A stretch of 64,000 nucleotides of DNA. Source: Pelomonas sp. SE-A7 (GTDB taxonomy: Bacteria; Pseudomonadota; Gammaproteobacteria; Burkholderiales; Burkholderiaceae_C). Below the pieces are notes generated by a model. It was not told where the DNA came from, searched no databases, and saw only the letters and a program-made list of their open reading frames with translations. The stretch lies in contig NZ_JAUASW010000001.1 in the NCBI RefSeq assembly GCF_030345705.1, forward strand, positions 1,798,001-1,862,000. Direction: 5' to 3'. Position 1 is the first letter of the stretch. Every line of letters begins with the position of its first letter. Positions 32,952 through 41,886 of this stretch are shown piece by piece. The translations under genes were made by a program, and so were the position numbers.

Positions 32952-34740
32952 CCTTCATCTCCCGACAGAGCCCCTCGCGCCGCTCGACCACCTCGAGCCA
33001 GGCCGCGATCCTGGGCAGTTCGAAAGCATAGAAGTATCGGGCGGCCGACTGCTTGCCGCGGGCAAAGTCGCTCTCGCCCGGCGCGGCCAGTGCCAGCTCC
33101 AGCCAGATCCAGGCCAGCACCGTATGGCCGAAGGCCTGCAGATAGGGCGTGGCATTGGCCAGGGCCTCTTCCGGATGGCCGGTGGCCCAGGCCTTCTTGG
33201 TGGCGCCGCCGACCCGCGCCAGCGCTGCCGCCAGCTGGTTGCCCAGTTCGGCCAGTTCGGGCCGCTGCACCGCCTGCTGCACCGTGGTGTTGATGCGGCC
33301 GGCCAGCGCCATCAGTGCGGCGCCGCCATCCATCACCACCTTGCGACCCAACAGGTCCAGGCCCTGGATGCCATGCGTGCCCTCGTGGATCATGTTGAGC
33401 CGGTTGTCGCGCCAGTACTGCTCGACCGGAAAGTCGCGCGTGTAACCATAGCCACCCAGCACCTGGATCGCCAGCGAATTGGCCTCCAGGCACCATTCGC
33501 TGGGCCAGCTCTTGGCAATGGGAGTCAGCACCTCCAGCAGGCGCTTGGCCTCGGCCACCGCGTCCGGCGTGCCCGTGTGCTCCTCGTCGACCAGGCGGGC
33601 GCAGTACAGCGACAACGCCAGGCCGCCCTCCACATAGCTCTTCTGCGCCAGCAACATGCGCTTGACGTCGGCGTGTTCGATGATGGGGCGCTGCGGCTGG
33701 GCCGAGTCCTTGCCAGCCGGACCTACTGGACGGCCTTGCGGACGCTGGCGCGCGTACTCCAGGCTGGCCTCGTAGCCGGCATAGCCCAGCATCACGGCAC
33801 CCAGGCCGACACCGATGCGGGCCTCGTTCATCATGTGGAACATGCAGCGCAGGCCTTCGCCCGGCTGGCCCACCAGGTAGCCGATGGCCCCGGCCTTGCC
33901 GCCCGGCTTGAAGCGGCCCTCGCCGAAGTTCAGCAAGCAGTTGGTCGTGCCGCGGTAGCCCAGCTTGTGGTTCAGGCCGGCCAGCGAGACGTCGTTACGC
34001 TCGCCGGTCAGCTCGGCGCGGGCGTTGACCAGGTGCTTTGGCACGACGAAGAGCGAGATGCCCTTGGTGCCCGGCAGGGGCTTGCCGTCCGGCCCCGGGA
34101 TCTTGGCCAGCACCAGGTGGATGATGTTTTCCGACAGCTCATGCTCGCCGCCCGAGATCCACATCTTGTTGCCCTTGAGGCGGTAGCGCGGGCCCAGCTC
34201 ATCGTCGCCATCGGGCTCGGCCCGCGTGGCGATGTCCGACAGCGAGGACCCGGCCTGCGGCTCGGACAGGCACATGGTGCCGAACCAGCGGCCCGAGAAC
34301 TCGTGGGCCGCGAAGACCTCGCGCTGTTTGTCCGTGCCATGGGCCATCAAGAGATTGGCATTGCCCTTGGTCAGCATCGGATAACCCGACAGCGCCACGC
34401 TGGCCTTGCTGAAGAAGCACTTGGCCGCCATCTCGATCACGCAGGGCAGCTGCATGCCGCCCAGCTCGTAGTCCTGCGCCGCGGCGAGCAGGCCGCTCTC
34501 GACGAAGGCCGCCATCGCCTCATGCGTGGCCTGCGGCAGGTGGACCTTGTCGCCGTCGAAATGCGGCTCCTCGGTATCGCACAAGCGGTTGAACGGCGCG
34601 AACTTCTCGCGCGCGATCCGCTCGCTGGTGTCCAGCACGGCGGCAAAGGTCTCGCTCGAATGGTCGGCGAAGCGCTCGCGCTGGTTCAGGGTCTCGACCT
34701 TGAGCCAGTCGTTGAGCAGGAATTCCAGGGTCTGGCGCAT
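32938..34740 (-). CDS. Acyl-CoA dehydrogenase (about 600 aa)
   Basis: This 600-residue FAD enzyme belongs to the large ACAD class with an added C-terminal domain. CLSEPQAGSSLSDI and MWISGGEHELS are flavin/substrate loops. IEHADVKRMLLAQKSYVEG is the central helical segment, and YTRDFPVEQYWRDNR precedes the presumed catalytic Glu in IHEGTHGIQGLDLLGRK. A C-terminal dimer domain follows. It introduces the first double bond in acyl-CoA breakdown. ATG 34740 (MRQTLEFLLNDW) is chosen; it sits 17 bases after the thioesterase stop. Confidence 0.93.
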   Translation of the reverse strand: MRQTLEFLLNDWLKVETLNQRERFADHSSETFAAVLDTSERIAREKFAPFNRLCDTEEPHFDGDKVHLPQATHEAMAAFVESGLLAAAQDYELGGMQLPCVIEMAAKCFFSKASVALSGYPMLTKGNANLLMAHGTDKQREVFAAHEFSGRWFGTMCLSEPQAGSSLSDIATRAEPDGDDELGPRYRLKGNKMWISGGEHELSENIIHLVLAKIPGPDGKPLPGTKGISLFVVPKHLVNARAELTGERNDVSLAGLNHKLGYRGTTNCLLNFGEGRFKPGGKAGAIGYLVGQPGEGLRCMFHMMNEARIGVGLGAVMLGYAGYEASLEYARQRPQGRPVGPAGKDSAQPQRPIIEHADVKRMLLAQKSYVEGGLALSLYCARLVDEEHTGTPDAVAEAKRLLEVLTPIAKSWPSEWCLEANSLAIQVLGGYGYTRDFPVEQYWRDNRLNMIHEGTHGIQGLDLLGRKVVMDGGAALMALAGRINTTVQQAVQRPELAELGNQLAAALARVGGATKKAWATGHPEEALANATPYLQAFGHTVLAWIWLELALAAPGESDFARGKQSAARYFYAFELPRIAAWLEVVERREGLCREMKDAWF

Positions 34741-34757
34741 GTCGCCTCGCTCGCTAG

Positions 34758-35174
34758 CTAAGCCTTGGTGATGGCCATCGTCGCCGAGGCCTTGGCGACC
34801 AGCGTGCGCTGGCCGTCGTTGATCGCATAGACCTCGGCCTCGCAGAACGAGACCTGGCGGCCGGGCTTGAGCACCCAGGCCTCGCAGACCAGGCGCTCGC
34901 CGGCCGCGCCGCGCAGCAGGCTGGTCTTGAACTCCGCGGTCAGCACCCAATGGCCTTCAGGCGCCAGGGTTTGCGCCGCCGCGCCCATGGTGTGGTCGGC
35001 CAGCGAGGCCACCACGCCGGCATGGCCCACGCCTGTGTGCTGCTTGTGGCGGGTCTCCAGCTTCAGCTGGGTCACGACCTTGCCGGGCTCCACCGCCACC
35101 GGCTCCACGCCCAGCTCCACCATGAAGGGGGCGCTGGCGAAGAAGCGGCGCAGGGTTTCGAGGTCGATCTGCAT
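34758..35174 (-). CDS. PaaI-family hot-dog thioesterase
   Basis: This 138-residue protein begins MQIDLETLRRFFASAPF. GHAGVVASLADHTMGAAAQTLAP is the hot-dog helix with the catalytic acidic residue, followed by TAEFKTSLLRGAAGERL. It lies between thiolase and acyl-CoA dehydrogenase, so it may recycle CoA from slowly oxidised acyl-CoAs. It is a different subgroup from the PaaI protein at the end of the same operon. Confidence 0.87.
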   Translation of the reverse strand: MQIDLETLRRFFASAPFMVELGVEPVAVEPGKVVTQLKLETRHKQHTGVGHAGVVASLADHTMGAAAQTLAPEGHWVLTAEFKTSLLRGAAGERLVCEAWVLKPGRQVSFCEAEVYAINDGQRTLVAKASATMAITKA

Positions 35175-35191
35175 GCGCCGCTCCTCGGCCG

Positions 35192-36367
35192 TCAGAGGAC
35201 TTCGAAGACGCCGGCCGCGCCCATGCCACCGCCAATGCACATCGTGACGCAGACGCGCTTGGCGCCGCGACGCTTGCCTTCGATCAGCGCATGGCCGGTC
35301 AGCCGCTGGCCCGACACGCCATAGGGGTGGCCCACGGCAATCGCGCCGCCGTTGACGTTGAGGCGGTCCATGGGAATGCCCAGCGTGTCGGCGCAGTACA
35401 GCACCTGCACGGCGAAGGCCTCGTTCAGCTCCCACAGGTCGATGTCGGCCACGGTGAGGCCCAGCTTCTTCAAGACCTTGGGCACGGCGAACACCGGGCC
35501 GATGCCCATTTCATCGGGCTCGCAGCCGGCCACGGCGAAGCCGAGGAAGCGGCCCAGGGGCTTGAGGTTGTGCCGCTGCGCATAGGCCTCGTCGACCACC
35601 ACGCAGGCACCGGCGCCGTCGCTGAACTGACTGGCATTGCCGGCCGAGATCACGCCGCCGGGCAGCGCGCTGCGCAGGTCCTTGATGCCTTCGAAGGTCG
35701 TGCCCTCGCGCAGGCCTTCGTCGGCCGACACGGTCACTTCCTTGGTCGTCATGCCGCGGATCTTGTCGACCACGCCCATGGTCACCGTGATAGGCGCGAT
35801 CTCGTCGGCGAACTTGCCGGCAGCTTGTGCCGCACAGGCCTTCTGCTGGCTGCCGGCGCCATAGTGGTCCATGCGCTCACGCGAGATGCCATAGCGCTTG
35901 GCCACCTGTTCGGCGGTCTGCAGCATGCTCCAGTAGATCTCCGGCTTGCTCTTCAACAGGGCCGGGTCGGTGTACATGTGGCGGTTGGCCTCGTTCTGCA
36001 CGCAGGAGATGCTCTCCACGCCGCCGGCCACGTAGACATCGCCCTCGCCAGCGATCACTCGCTGCGCAGCCATGGCGATGGTCTGCAGGCCCGAGGAGCA
36101 GAAGCGGTTGATGGTGACGCCGCTGACCGTGATCGGCAGGCCGGCGCGCAGTGCGATCTGGCGGGCGATGTTGCCGCCGGTCGCGCCTTCGGGCGTGGCG
36201 CAGCCCATCAGCACGTCTTCGATATGCGCTGCCTCAATGCCGGCGCGCTGCACCGCGGCCTGCACGGCATGGCCGCCCAGGGTGGCGCCATGGGTCATGT
36301 TGAAGGAACCCTTCCAGCTCTTGGTCAGCGGGGTGCGGGCGGTGGAAACAATCAGTGCCTTGCTCAT
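35192..36367 (-). CDS. Acetyl-CoA C-acyltransferase (beta-ketothiolase)
   Basis: This 391-residue thiolase has the nucleophilic Cys in NRFCSSGLQT (C90), the NVNGGAIAVGHPYGVSG His loop and CVTMCIGGGMGAAGVFE with the second catalytic Cys. The length matches degradative FadA-type enzymes. It follows the fadB-like gene by 20 bases, a gene order equal to fadBA. Confidence 0.94.
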   Translation of the reverse strand: MSKALIVSTARTPLTKSWKGSFNMTHGATLGGHAVQAAVQRAGIEAAHIEDVLMGCATPEGATGGNIARQIALRAGLPITVSGVTINRFCSSGLQTIAMAAQRVIAGEGDVYVAGGVESISCVQNEANRHMYTDPALLKSKPEIYWSMLQTAEQVAKRYGISRERMDHYGAGSQQKACAAQAAGKFADEIAPITVTMGVVDKIRGMTTKEVTVSADEGLREGTTFEGIKDLRSALPGGVISAGNASQFSDGAGACVVVDEAYAQRHNLKPLGRFLGFAVAGCEPDEMGIGPVFAVPKVLKKLGLTVADIDLWELNEAFAVQVLYCADTLGIPMDRLNVNGGAIAVGHPYGVSGQRLTGHALIEGKRRGAKRVCVTMCIGGGMGAAGVFEVL

Positions 36368-36387
36368 GGTTCTTTGCTCCTGGCTGC

Positions 36388-38484
36388 TTATTCAGTGAAG
36401 CTCTTGCCCTGCTCGACCAGTCGAGCCAGGAGCGGAGCGGGTTGCCAGAAGTTGGCGTCGTCATGCGGGTTGCGGGCAAAGCGCTTCATGGTCTGCACCA
36501 CGTTGTAGAGGCCATAGGTGTCGGCGTAGCACATGGGGCCGCCGCGCCACAGCGGGAAGCCGTAGCCGGTGAGGTAGACCATGTCCACGTCGGAGGCGCG
36601 CTGGGCGATGCCCTCTTCCAGCAGATGGGCGGCCTCGTTGACCAGGGCGAAGACCAGGCGGTGGACGATTTCCTCGTCCGTGATCTGGCGCGGCGTGATG
36701 CCCAGCGCCGCGCGGTGCATCTCCAGCATCTGCTCCACGGCCTTGGACGGGATGGCGTCGCGCTTGCCTTCGCGGTAGTCGTACCAGCCGCCCTGGGTCT
36801 TCTGGCCGAAGCGGCCCATCTCGCACAAGAGGTCGGCGCTCTTGGAGTAGCGCAGATTGGGCTTCTCCTGGTAGCGGCGCTTGCGGATCGCCCAGCCTAT
36901 GTCGTTGCCGGCCAGGTCGCCCATGCGGAACGGGCCCATGGCGAAGCCGAACTTCTCGGCCGCCTTGTCCACCTGTTGCGGCGAGCAGCCTTCGTCCAGC
37001 AGGAAGCCGGCCTGGCGGCTGTACTGCTCGATCATGCGGTTGCCTATGAAGCCGTCGCAGACGCCCGAGACCACGGCCGTCTTGCGGATCTTCTTGGCCA
37101 TCTGCATCACGGTGGCCAGCACGTCCTTGGCGGTCTTGGCGCCGCGCACCACCTCCAGCAGCTTCATCACGTTGGCCGGGCTGAAGAAGTGCAGGCCCAG
37201 CACGTCCTGCGGACGCTCGGTGAAGGCGGCGATCTTGTCCACGTCCAGCGTCGAGGTGTTGGAGGCCAGGATGGCGCCGGGCTTCATCACCTTGTCCAGC
37301 TGCTTGAACACCTTTTCCTTGACGCCCAGTTCCTCGAACACCGCCTCGATCACCAGGTCGGCATCGCCGATTTCCTCGTAGCTCAACGTGGTGCTCAGGA
37401 GCGCCATGCGCTCGTCGTACTTCTCCTGCTTGAGCTTGCCCTTCTTGACCTGGGCCTCGTAGTTCTTGCGGATGGTGGCGACGCCACGGTCCAGCGCCTC
37501 CTGCTTCATCTCCAGCACCTGCACCGGGATGCCGGCATTCAGGAAGTTCATGGTGATGCCGCCGCCCATGGTGCCGGCACCGATCACGGCCACCTTGGCG
37601 ATCTTGCGCACCGGCGTGTCGTCCGGCACGTCGCCGATCTTGCTGGTGGCGCGCTCGGCGAAGAAGGCATGGCGCAGGGCCTTGGACTCGGGCGTCATCA
37701 TCAGAGCCACGAAGCCTTCGCGCTCGGCCTTGAGGCCTTCGTCGAACTTCATGTTGACCGACGCGGCCACGGCCTCCAGGCAGCGCAGCGGTGCCGGGAA
37801 GTTCTTGCTCATGCCGCCGACCATGTTGCGGGCGAACTGGAAGAAGGCCTCGCCATTGGCGACGCGGGCCTTGAGGTCGCGCACCTTGGGCAGCGGGCGG
37901 GCATCGGCCATCTCGCTGGCATAGGCCACGGCGCCGTCTATCAGGTCGCCTTCGATCATGCGGTTGAACAGGATCTGGCCCGGCACCATGGCCAGCAGCT
38001 CGCTGTTGACCGGCTCGCCGCTGACAATCATGTTCAGCGCCGGCTCCACGCCCAGCGCACGCGGCAGGCGCTGCGTACCGCCGGCACCGGGCAAGAGGCC
38101 CAGCTTCACTTCCGGCAGCGCGATCTTGGCGCCCGGCGCGGCCACGCGGTAGTGGCAGCCCAGGGCCAGCTCCAGGCCACCGCCCATGCAGACGGTGTGG
38201 ATCGCGGCCACGATGGGCTTGCTGCAGTTCTCGGCCACGCTGATCAGGCTGTGCAGATTGGGTTCGGCCAGCGCCTTGGGCGTGCCGAATTCCTTGATGT
38301 CGGCGCCGCCCGAGAAGGCCTTGCCGGCGCCGGTGATGACGATGGCCCTGATCCTGTCGTCGGCCTCGGCCTGCTGGATGCCCTCGGCCGCGGCCTTGCG
38401 GGTGGCATGGCCCAGGCCGTTGACCGGCGGGTTGGACAGGGTGATCAGCGCGACGGCGCCGCGGACTTCATAGGTGGCTGTCAT
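36388..38484 (-). CDS. Bifunctional enoyl-CoA hydratase / 3-hydroxyacyl-CoA dehydrogenase (FadB/FadJ-like)
   Basis: This 698-residue two-part enzyme has an N-terminal crotonase domain (FSGGADIKEF, TVCMGGGLELALGCHYR) and a C-terminal HAD domain starting at VAVIGAGTMGGGI. NTSTLDVDKIA and FFSPANVMKLLEVV are NAD/substrate motifs. It matches the peroxisomal-type bifunctional enzyme in arrangement. ATG 38484 (MTATYEVRG) is used; seven extra residues upstream are unlikely. It is the first gene of the operon, and a perfect GAACGGTCGTTC palindrome lies 75 bases upstream. Confidence 0.93.
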   Translation of the reverse strand: MTATYEVRGAVALITLSNPPVNGLGHATRKAAAEGIQQAEADDRIRAIVITGAGKAFSGGADIKEFGTPKALAEPNLHSLISVAENCSKPIVAAIHTVCMGGGLELALGCHYRVAAPGAKIALPEVKLGLLPGAGGTQRLPRALGVEPALNMIVSGEPVNSELLAMVPGQILFNRMIEGDLIDGAVAYASEMADARPLPKVRDLKARVANGEAFFQFARNMVGGMSKNFPAPLRCLEAVAASVNMKFDEGLKAEREGFVALMMTPESKALRHAFFAERATSKIGDVPDDTPVRKIAKVAVIGAGTMGGGITMNFLNAGIPVQVLEMKQEALDRGVATIRKNYEAQVKKGKLKQEKYDERMALLSTTLSYEEIGDADLVIEAVFEELGVKEKVFKQLDKVMKPGAILASNTSTLDVDKIAAFTERPQDVLGLHFFSPANVMKLLEVVRGAKTAKDVLATVMQMAKKIRKTAVVSGVCDGFIGNRMIEQYSRQAGFLLDEGCSPQQVDKAAEKFGFAMGPFRMGDLAGNDIGWAIRKRRYQEKPNLRYSKSADLLCEMGRFGQKTQGGWYDYREGKRDAIPSKAVEQMLEMHRAALGITPRQITDEEIVHRLVFALVNEAAHLLEEGIAQRASDVDMVYLTGYGFPLWRGGPMCYADTYGLYNVVQTMKRFARNPHDDANFWQPAPLLARLVEQGKSFTE

Positions 38485-38558
38485 GGGGCATGCCCTTCCT
38501 TGCAAGCGATTCGAGAAGCGGGGCGAGCGCGGCGCCGGCGGGGGCGGCGGCTCGAATA

Positions 38559-38570
38559 GAACGGTCGTTC
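38559..38570. promoter_or_regulatory. Perfect operator-like palindrome GAACGGTCGTTC
   Basis: This is a 12-bp dyad (GAACG-GT-CGTTC) between the divergent fadB-like gene and the diguanylate cyclase gene. Similar dyads are typical of TetR-family repressors of fatty-acid degradation in proteobacteria (the FadP class is a candidate). The assignment is an inference from sequence form and position. Confidence 0.5.
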
Positions 38571-38686
38571 GATTCTAGGCAGCTAGGCGGCGGCGGCGTT
38601 GTCGCTGCCGAGACAATGGATCGGCGGGAATCCACCGAGGCCGCGCCGCCCGGGGCCGCCCTCAACGGCAGACACAATCCTGCCCG

Positions 38687-40591
38687 ATGACGAACCGCTC
38701 TTCCATGCGCTGGCTGCAACAAGGCGTGACCGCCGCCCTGCTGGCGTTCTGTGCCGCGGCCCAGGCGAATCCGCAGGCCAAGGCCCTGCTGGCCGAGGCC
38801 GAGGCGATACGCGACAAGAACACGCTCGCCGCATGGGCCCTGGTCCAGCGAGCCCTGCCCCTGCTGCAGTCACCGTCGGATGCCAAGCTGCGCGGCGATG
38901 CCCTGGTCCTGCGCTGCTGGATGGCCCAGACCTCCGAGCCCCGGCAGGCCCTGCCCTCGATGGCCGAAGACCTGGCCTGGCTGGGTCGCCAGGCCGGACT
39001 GGCGGCGCTGCGCGTCGAGCTGCGCCTGTGCGAAGGCTACGGCCATGAGCGGGCCCAGCGACCCCACGAAGCCATGGCCGCCTATGAAGAAGCGGTCGCC
39101 GAAAGCCAGCGCCTGGGCGACAAGGCCCTGCTGGCAGATGCCCTGGTCCTGCGTGGCGAATGGCGTTACGGCGAGGGCGAATACGTGCTGGCCCTGGCCG
39201 ACCTCAAGCGCTCCTACGACCTGAACCGGGAGCTCAAGCGGGCCGACAAGCTGAGCTACGCACTCAATGCCATCGCCAATCTCTATGCCGATGCCAATGT
39301 GGGCGAATACGCCAAGGCACTGGACTACTACCTGCAATTGCAGAAGGAGCACCAGCTCAACGGCCGGCCGCAGGAACTCTCGACCAACCACTTCAACATC
39401 GCCAGCACCTACGAGCGGCTGCGCGACTGGAATGCAGCGCTGGAGCATTTCCGGCTGTCCGCCGAGATGGACCGCAAGCGCCAGCAACCGCTGGAGGCCG
39501 CCTATGCGCAGCGCTCCATAGGCATCGTGCTCGGCAAGCAGGGTCGGGCGGCTGAAGCGCTGAAGGTGCTGCAGCAGGCGCTGGCCGAATTCGAGGCGGC
39601 CAGCGACGCGGACCGGGCAGCGCAGACGCGGCTGTCGCGCGCCGTCGTGCTGCGCCAGCTCGGCCGCGCCCGCGAGGCCCTGGCGGACCTGAACAGCGTG
39701 CGCGGCCATTTCGAGCAGGAGGGCAACGAGCGCTTCCTGGAGAAGATCGCCGACGAACGCGCCCAGGCCCTGGCCAGTGTCGGCGACCTGCAAGCCGCGC
39801 TGCAGGCCCGCGAGCAGCAGCTGGCGCTGGTGCGCAGCCTGACCGACAAGGCCAAGGCCCTGCAGACCTCGCGGCTGCGGGTGCAGTTCGACACCGAACG
39901 CAAGGAACAGGAGAACCGCGAGCTCAGCGCCGAAAACGCCGCACGCGCCCAGGCCCTGCTGGATGCCGACCAGATCCTGCGCTGGCAGGCGGCCGCGATC
40001 GCGCTGGGTGCCACGGCCTTGCTGGCCCTGATGCTGCTCGGCTGGCGGCAGCGCCGGCATGCGCGGCGGATGCGCGACCTGGCGATGACCGATGAACTGA
40101 CCCGGCTGCCCAACCGTCGCCACCTGCTGATGCTGGCCGAGGCGCAGATCGCCGCCGCCCGCGCCGGGGCCGGCGAGCTGAGCCTGCTGACGCTGGACAT
40201 CGACCACTTCAAGCGCGTCAACGACAGCTTCGGCCACGAGGCCGGCGACCGGGTGCTGCAACGGGTGTCGGCCGCCTGCCAGGCAGTCCTGCGCCGCAGC
40301 GATTCGCTGGGCCGCACCGGCGGCGAGGAGTTTGTCGCCCTGCTGCCGGGCATCGGCGTCAGTGCCGCACTGGAGATCGCTGAGCGGATGCGCGAGGCCG
40401 CCGCGCGCACGCCGCTGGATGACATCGCCCCGGGCCTTCAGGCCACGGTCAGCGTCGGCCTCAGCCAGCTGCGGCCGCAAGAGCGCGAGATCGGCGCCCT
40501 GCTCAGGCGGGCCGATGCGGCGCTCTACCGCGCCAAGGCAGCGGGTCGCAACCGGGTGGAGACGTTTGCCGAAGAGACGGACTTGGGCTGA
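38687..40591 (+). CDS. TPR-repeat diguanylate cyclase
   Basis: This 634-residue protein has a signal-like N-terminus (MRWLQQGVTAALLAFCAAAQA), a long periplasmic TPR-like helical region to about residue 400 and a coiled coil. A single membrane helix (QAAAIALGATALLALMLLGW) is followed by a GGDEF domain. The active site is RTGGEEF near 543; the product-inhibition I-site RRSD five residues upstream is intact, so it is probably an active, feedback-controlled c-di-GMP synthase. ATG 38687 is used, with 38705 as an alternative. It is divergent from the beta-oxidation operon. Confidence 0.9.
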   Translation: MTNRSSMRWLQQGVTAALLAFCAAAQANPQAKALLAEAEAIRDKNTLAAWALVQRALPLLQSPSDAKLRGDALVLRCWMAQTSEPRQALPSMAEDLAWLGRQAGLAALRVELRLCEGYGHERAQRPHEAMAAYEEAVAESQRLGDKALLADALVLRGEWRYGEGEYVLALADLKRSYDLNRELKRADKLSYALNAIANLYADANVGEYAKALDYYLQLQKEHQLNGRPQELSTNHFNIASTYERLRDWNAALEHFRLSAEMDRKRQQPLEAAYAQRSIGIVLGKQGRAAEALKVLQQALAEFEAASDADRAAQTRLSRAVVLRQLGRAREALADLNSVRGHFEQEGNERFLEKIADERAQALASVGDLQAALQAREQQLALVRSLTDKAKALQTSRLRVQFDTERKEQENRELSAENAARAQALLDADQILRWQAAAIALGATALLALMLLGWRQRRHARRMRDLAMTDELTRLPNRRHLLMLAEAQIAAARAGAGELSLLTLDIDHFKRVNDSFGHEAGDRVLQRVSAACQAVLRRSDSLGRTGGEEFVALLPGIGVSAALEIAERMREAAARTPLDDIAPGLQATVSVGLSQLRPQEREIGALLRRADAALYRAKAAGRNRVETFAEETDLG

Positions 40592-40969
40592 TCAGCCCTT
40601 GTGGGGCCTCAGAACCAGGGTGTCGGCGAAGCCATCGGACCCGGCCGGCGGTGGCGCCGCGCCCTGGGCGAGCGGCAGAAAAGGATCGAATGCCGCCGGC
40701 TCGGTCGGCGCAGCGGCGGGGGCATGGGCCGGCTTCAGCGCGGCCTTTGACGCATGCTTGAGCTCGCCCAGTTCCTTCTGCAAGGCCTCGACCTGCTTGC
40801 GGGCCTGGGTGACCTGCTGGCCGGCGAACTGGCGCGCCTTCTCGACCTTGTCGACCCGCGCCGCCGCCGCCTTGAGCTGCCGGCCGCACCACCAGAACAG
40901 GCCACCGCCGACGAGGACGCCCCCCGCCAGGAAGCCCAGCACGGCGATCAACCACTGATTGGCGTCCAT
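40592..40969 (-). CDS. Hypothetical membrane-anchored coiled-coil protein
   Basis: This 125-residue product has an N-terminal membrane helix (WLIAVLGFLAGGVLVGGGLFWWC), then a coiled coil (KAAAARVDKVEKARQFAGQQ, LQKELGEL) and a proline/alanine-rich tail ending RPHKG. It converges with the diguanylate cyclase gene, the two stop codons touching. No family is recognised. Confidence 0.65.
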   Translation of the reverse strand: MDANQWLIAVLGFLAGGVLVGGGLFWWCGRQLKAAAARVDKVEKARQFAGQQVTQARKQVEALQKELGELKHASKAALKPAHAPAAAPTEPAAFDPFLPLAQGAAPPPAGSDGFADTLVLRPHKG

Positions 40970-41142
40970 GTACTACCCCAGCTGTTGCAGCTACGAGCAA
41001 ATGTAGCGCCGCAGCCCGCCGCTGCCATCCATCGGAATGGCAAGGAAGTCACGCCTGGTGGGGAGCTGCTGTCCGGGGGATGGGGGACAGATGAGGCCTA
41101 GCCAGCCTGCGCGAGACGCAGTTCTGGCCTTCGGTAGGCGTC

Positions 41143-41164
41143 GGACCTGCCGCAGGGCAGGTCC
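41143..41164 (-). terminator. Hairpin downstream of livF
   Basis: GGACCTGCC/GGCAGGTCC is a perfect 9-bp stem with a 4-base loop, 12 bases after the livF stop. It has no T-run on the minus strand, so it may be a processing/stability hairpin or a weak terminator of the transporter operon. The remaining 170 bases up to the small membrane-protein gene show nothing else. Confidence 0.4.
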
Positions 41165-41175
41165 TCGGTCCGATC

Positions 41176-41886
41176 TCAGACCTCCAGCCATTCCTTGCGG
41201 ATATAGGCATTGCCGCGCAGATCCGCCGGCGTGCCTTCGAACACGATGCGGCCATGGCCCATCACATAGCAGCGCTCGGAAATCTCCAGCGCGATGGCCA
41301 GCTTCTGCTCGACCAGCAGCACGGCGATGCCACGCCGCTTGAGCTCCTTCAGGTACTCGGCCACCAGCTCGACGATCTTGGGCGCCAGGCCCTCGGTGGG
41401 CTCGTCGATCATGATCAGGTCCGGGTCGCCCATCAGCGTGCGGCACAGGGTCAGCATCTGTTGCTCGCCGCCGGAGAGCACGCCGGCCTCGGTGTGCTGG
41501 CGCTCCTTGAGCCGCGGGAACATGCTGTACATGTCGTCGAAGCCCCAGCGCGGGTTCCTGGCCCCGCTCTTCTGCCCCAGCAACAGGTTCTGGTGCACCG
41601 TCAGCTTGGGGAAGATGTCGCGGTTCTCGGGCACATAGCCGATGCCGGCATGGGCCACGCGGTAGCCCTTCTCGCCCAGCAGCTCGCGCTCGCCGAACTT
41701 GATCGAGCCATGGCCATCGACCTGGCCCATGATGGTCTTGACCGTGGTCGAGCGGCCCGAGCCATTGCGGCCCAGCAGGGCCACGATCTCGCCGGCCTTG
41801 ACCTCCATGCTCACGCCATGCAGCACATGGCTCTTGCCGTAGAAGGCGTGGACGTTGTCCAGCTTGAGGTTGCGTGAGTCGCTCAT
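41176..41886 (-). CDS. livF: Branched-chain amino-acid type ABC transporter ATPase LivF (Walker A Lys replaced by Arg)
   Basis: This 236-residue ATP-binding subunit has the LSGGEQQM signature, Walker B LIMIDEPTEG and the LivF C-terminal VFEGTPADLRGNAYIRKEWLEV. The P-loop reads GRNGSGRST, with Arg where Lys is standard. The codon is CGC on the coding strand, not a likely one-base misread of AAG. Some LivF/UrtE-like subunits carry this change, so it may be functional. Its start overlaps the livG stop by 4 bases. Confidence 0.9.
   Translation of the reverse strand: MSDSRNLKLDNVHAFYGKSHVLHGVSMEVKAGEIVALLGRNGSGRSTTVKTIMGQVDGHGSIKFGERELLGEKGYRVAHAGIGYVPENRDIFPKLTVHQNLLLGQKSGARNPRWGFDDMYSMFPRLKERQHTEAGVLSGGEQQMLTLCRTLMGDPDLIMIDEPTEGLAPKIVELVAEYLKELKRRGIAVLLVEQKLAIALEISERCYVMGHGRIVFEGTPADLRGNAYIRKEWLEV

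Noticed and set aside
36355..38559. A 734-codon plus-strand frame over the fadB-like gene
   Set aside because: It has His/Leu-rich composition typical of antisense frames and no family motifs; the minus-strand enzyme is clear.
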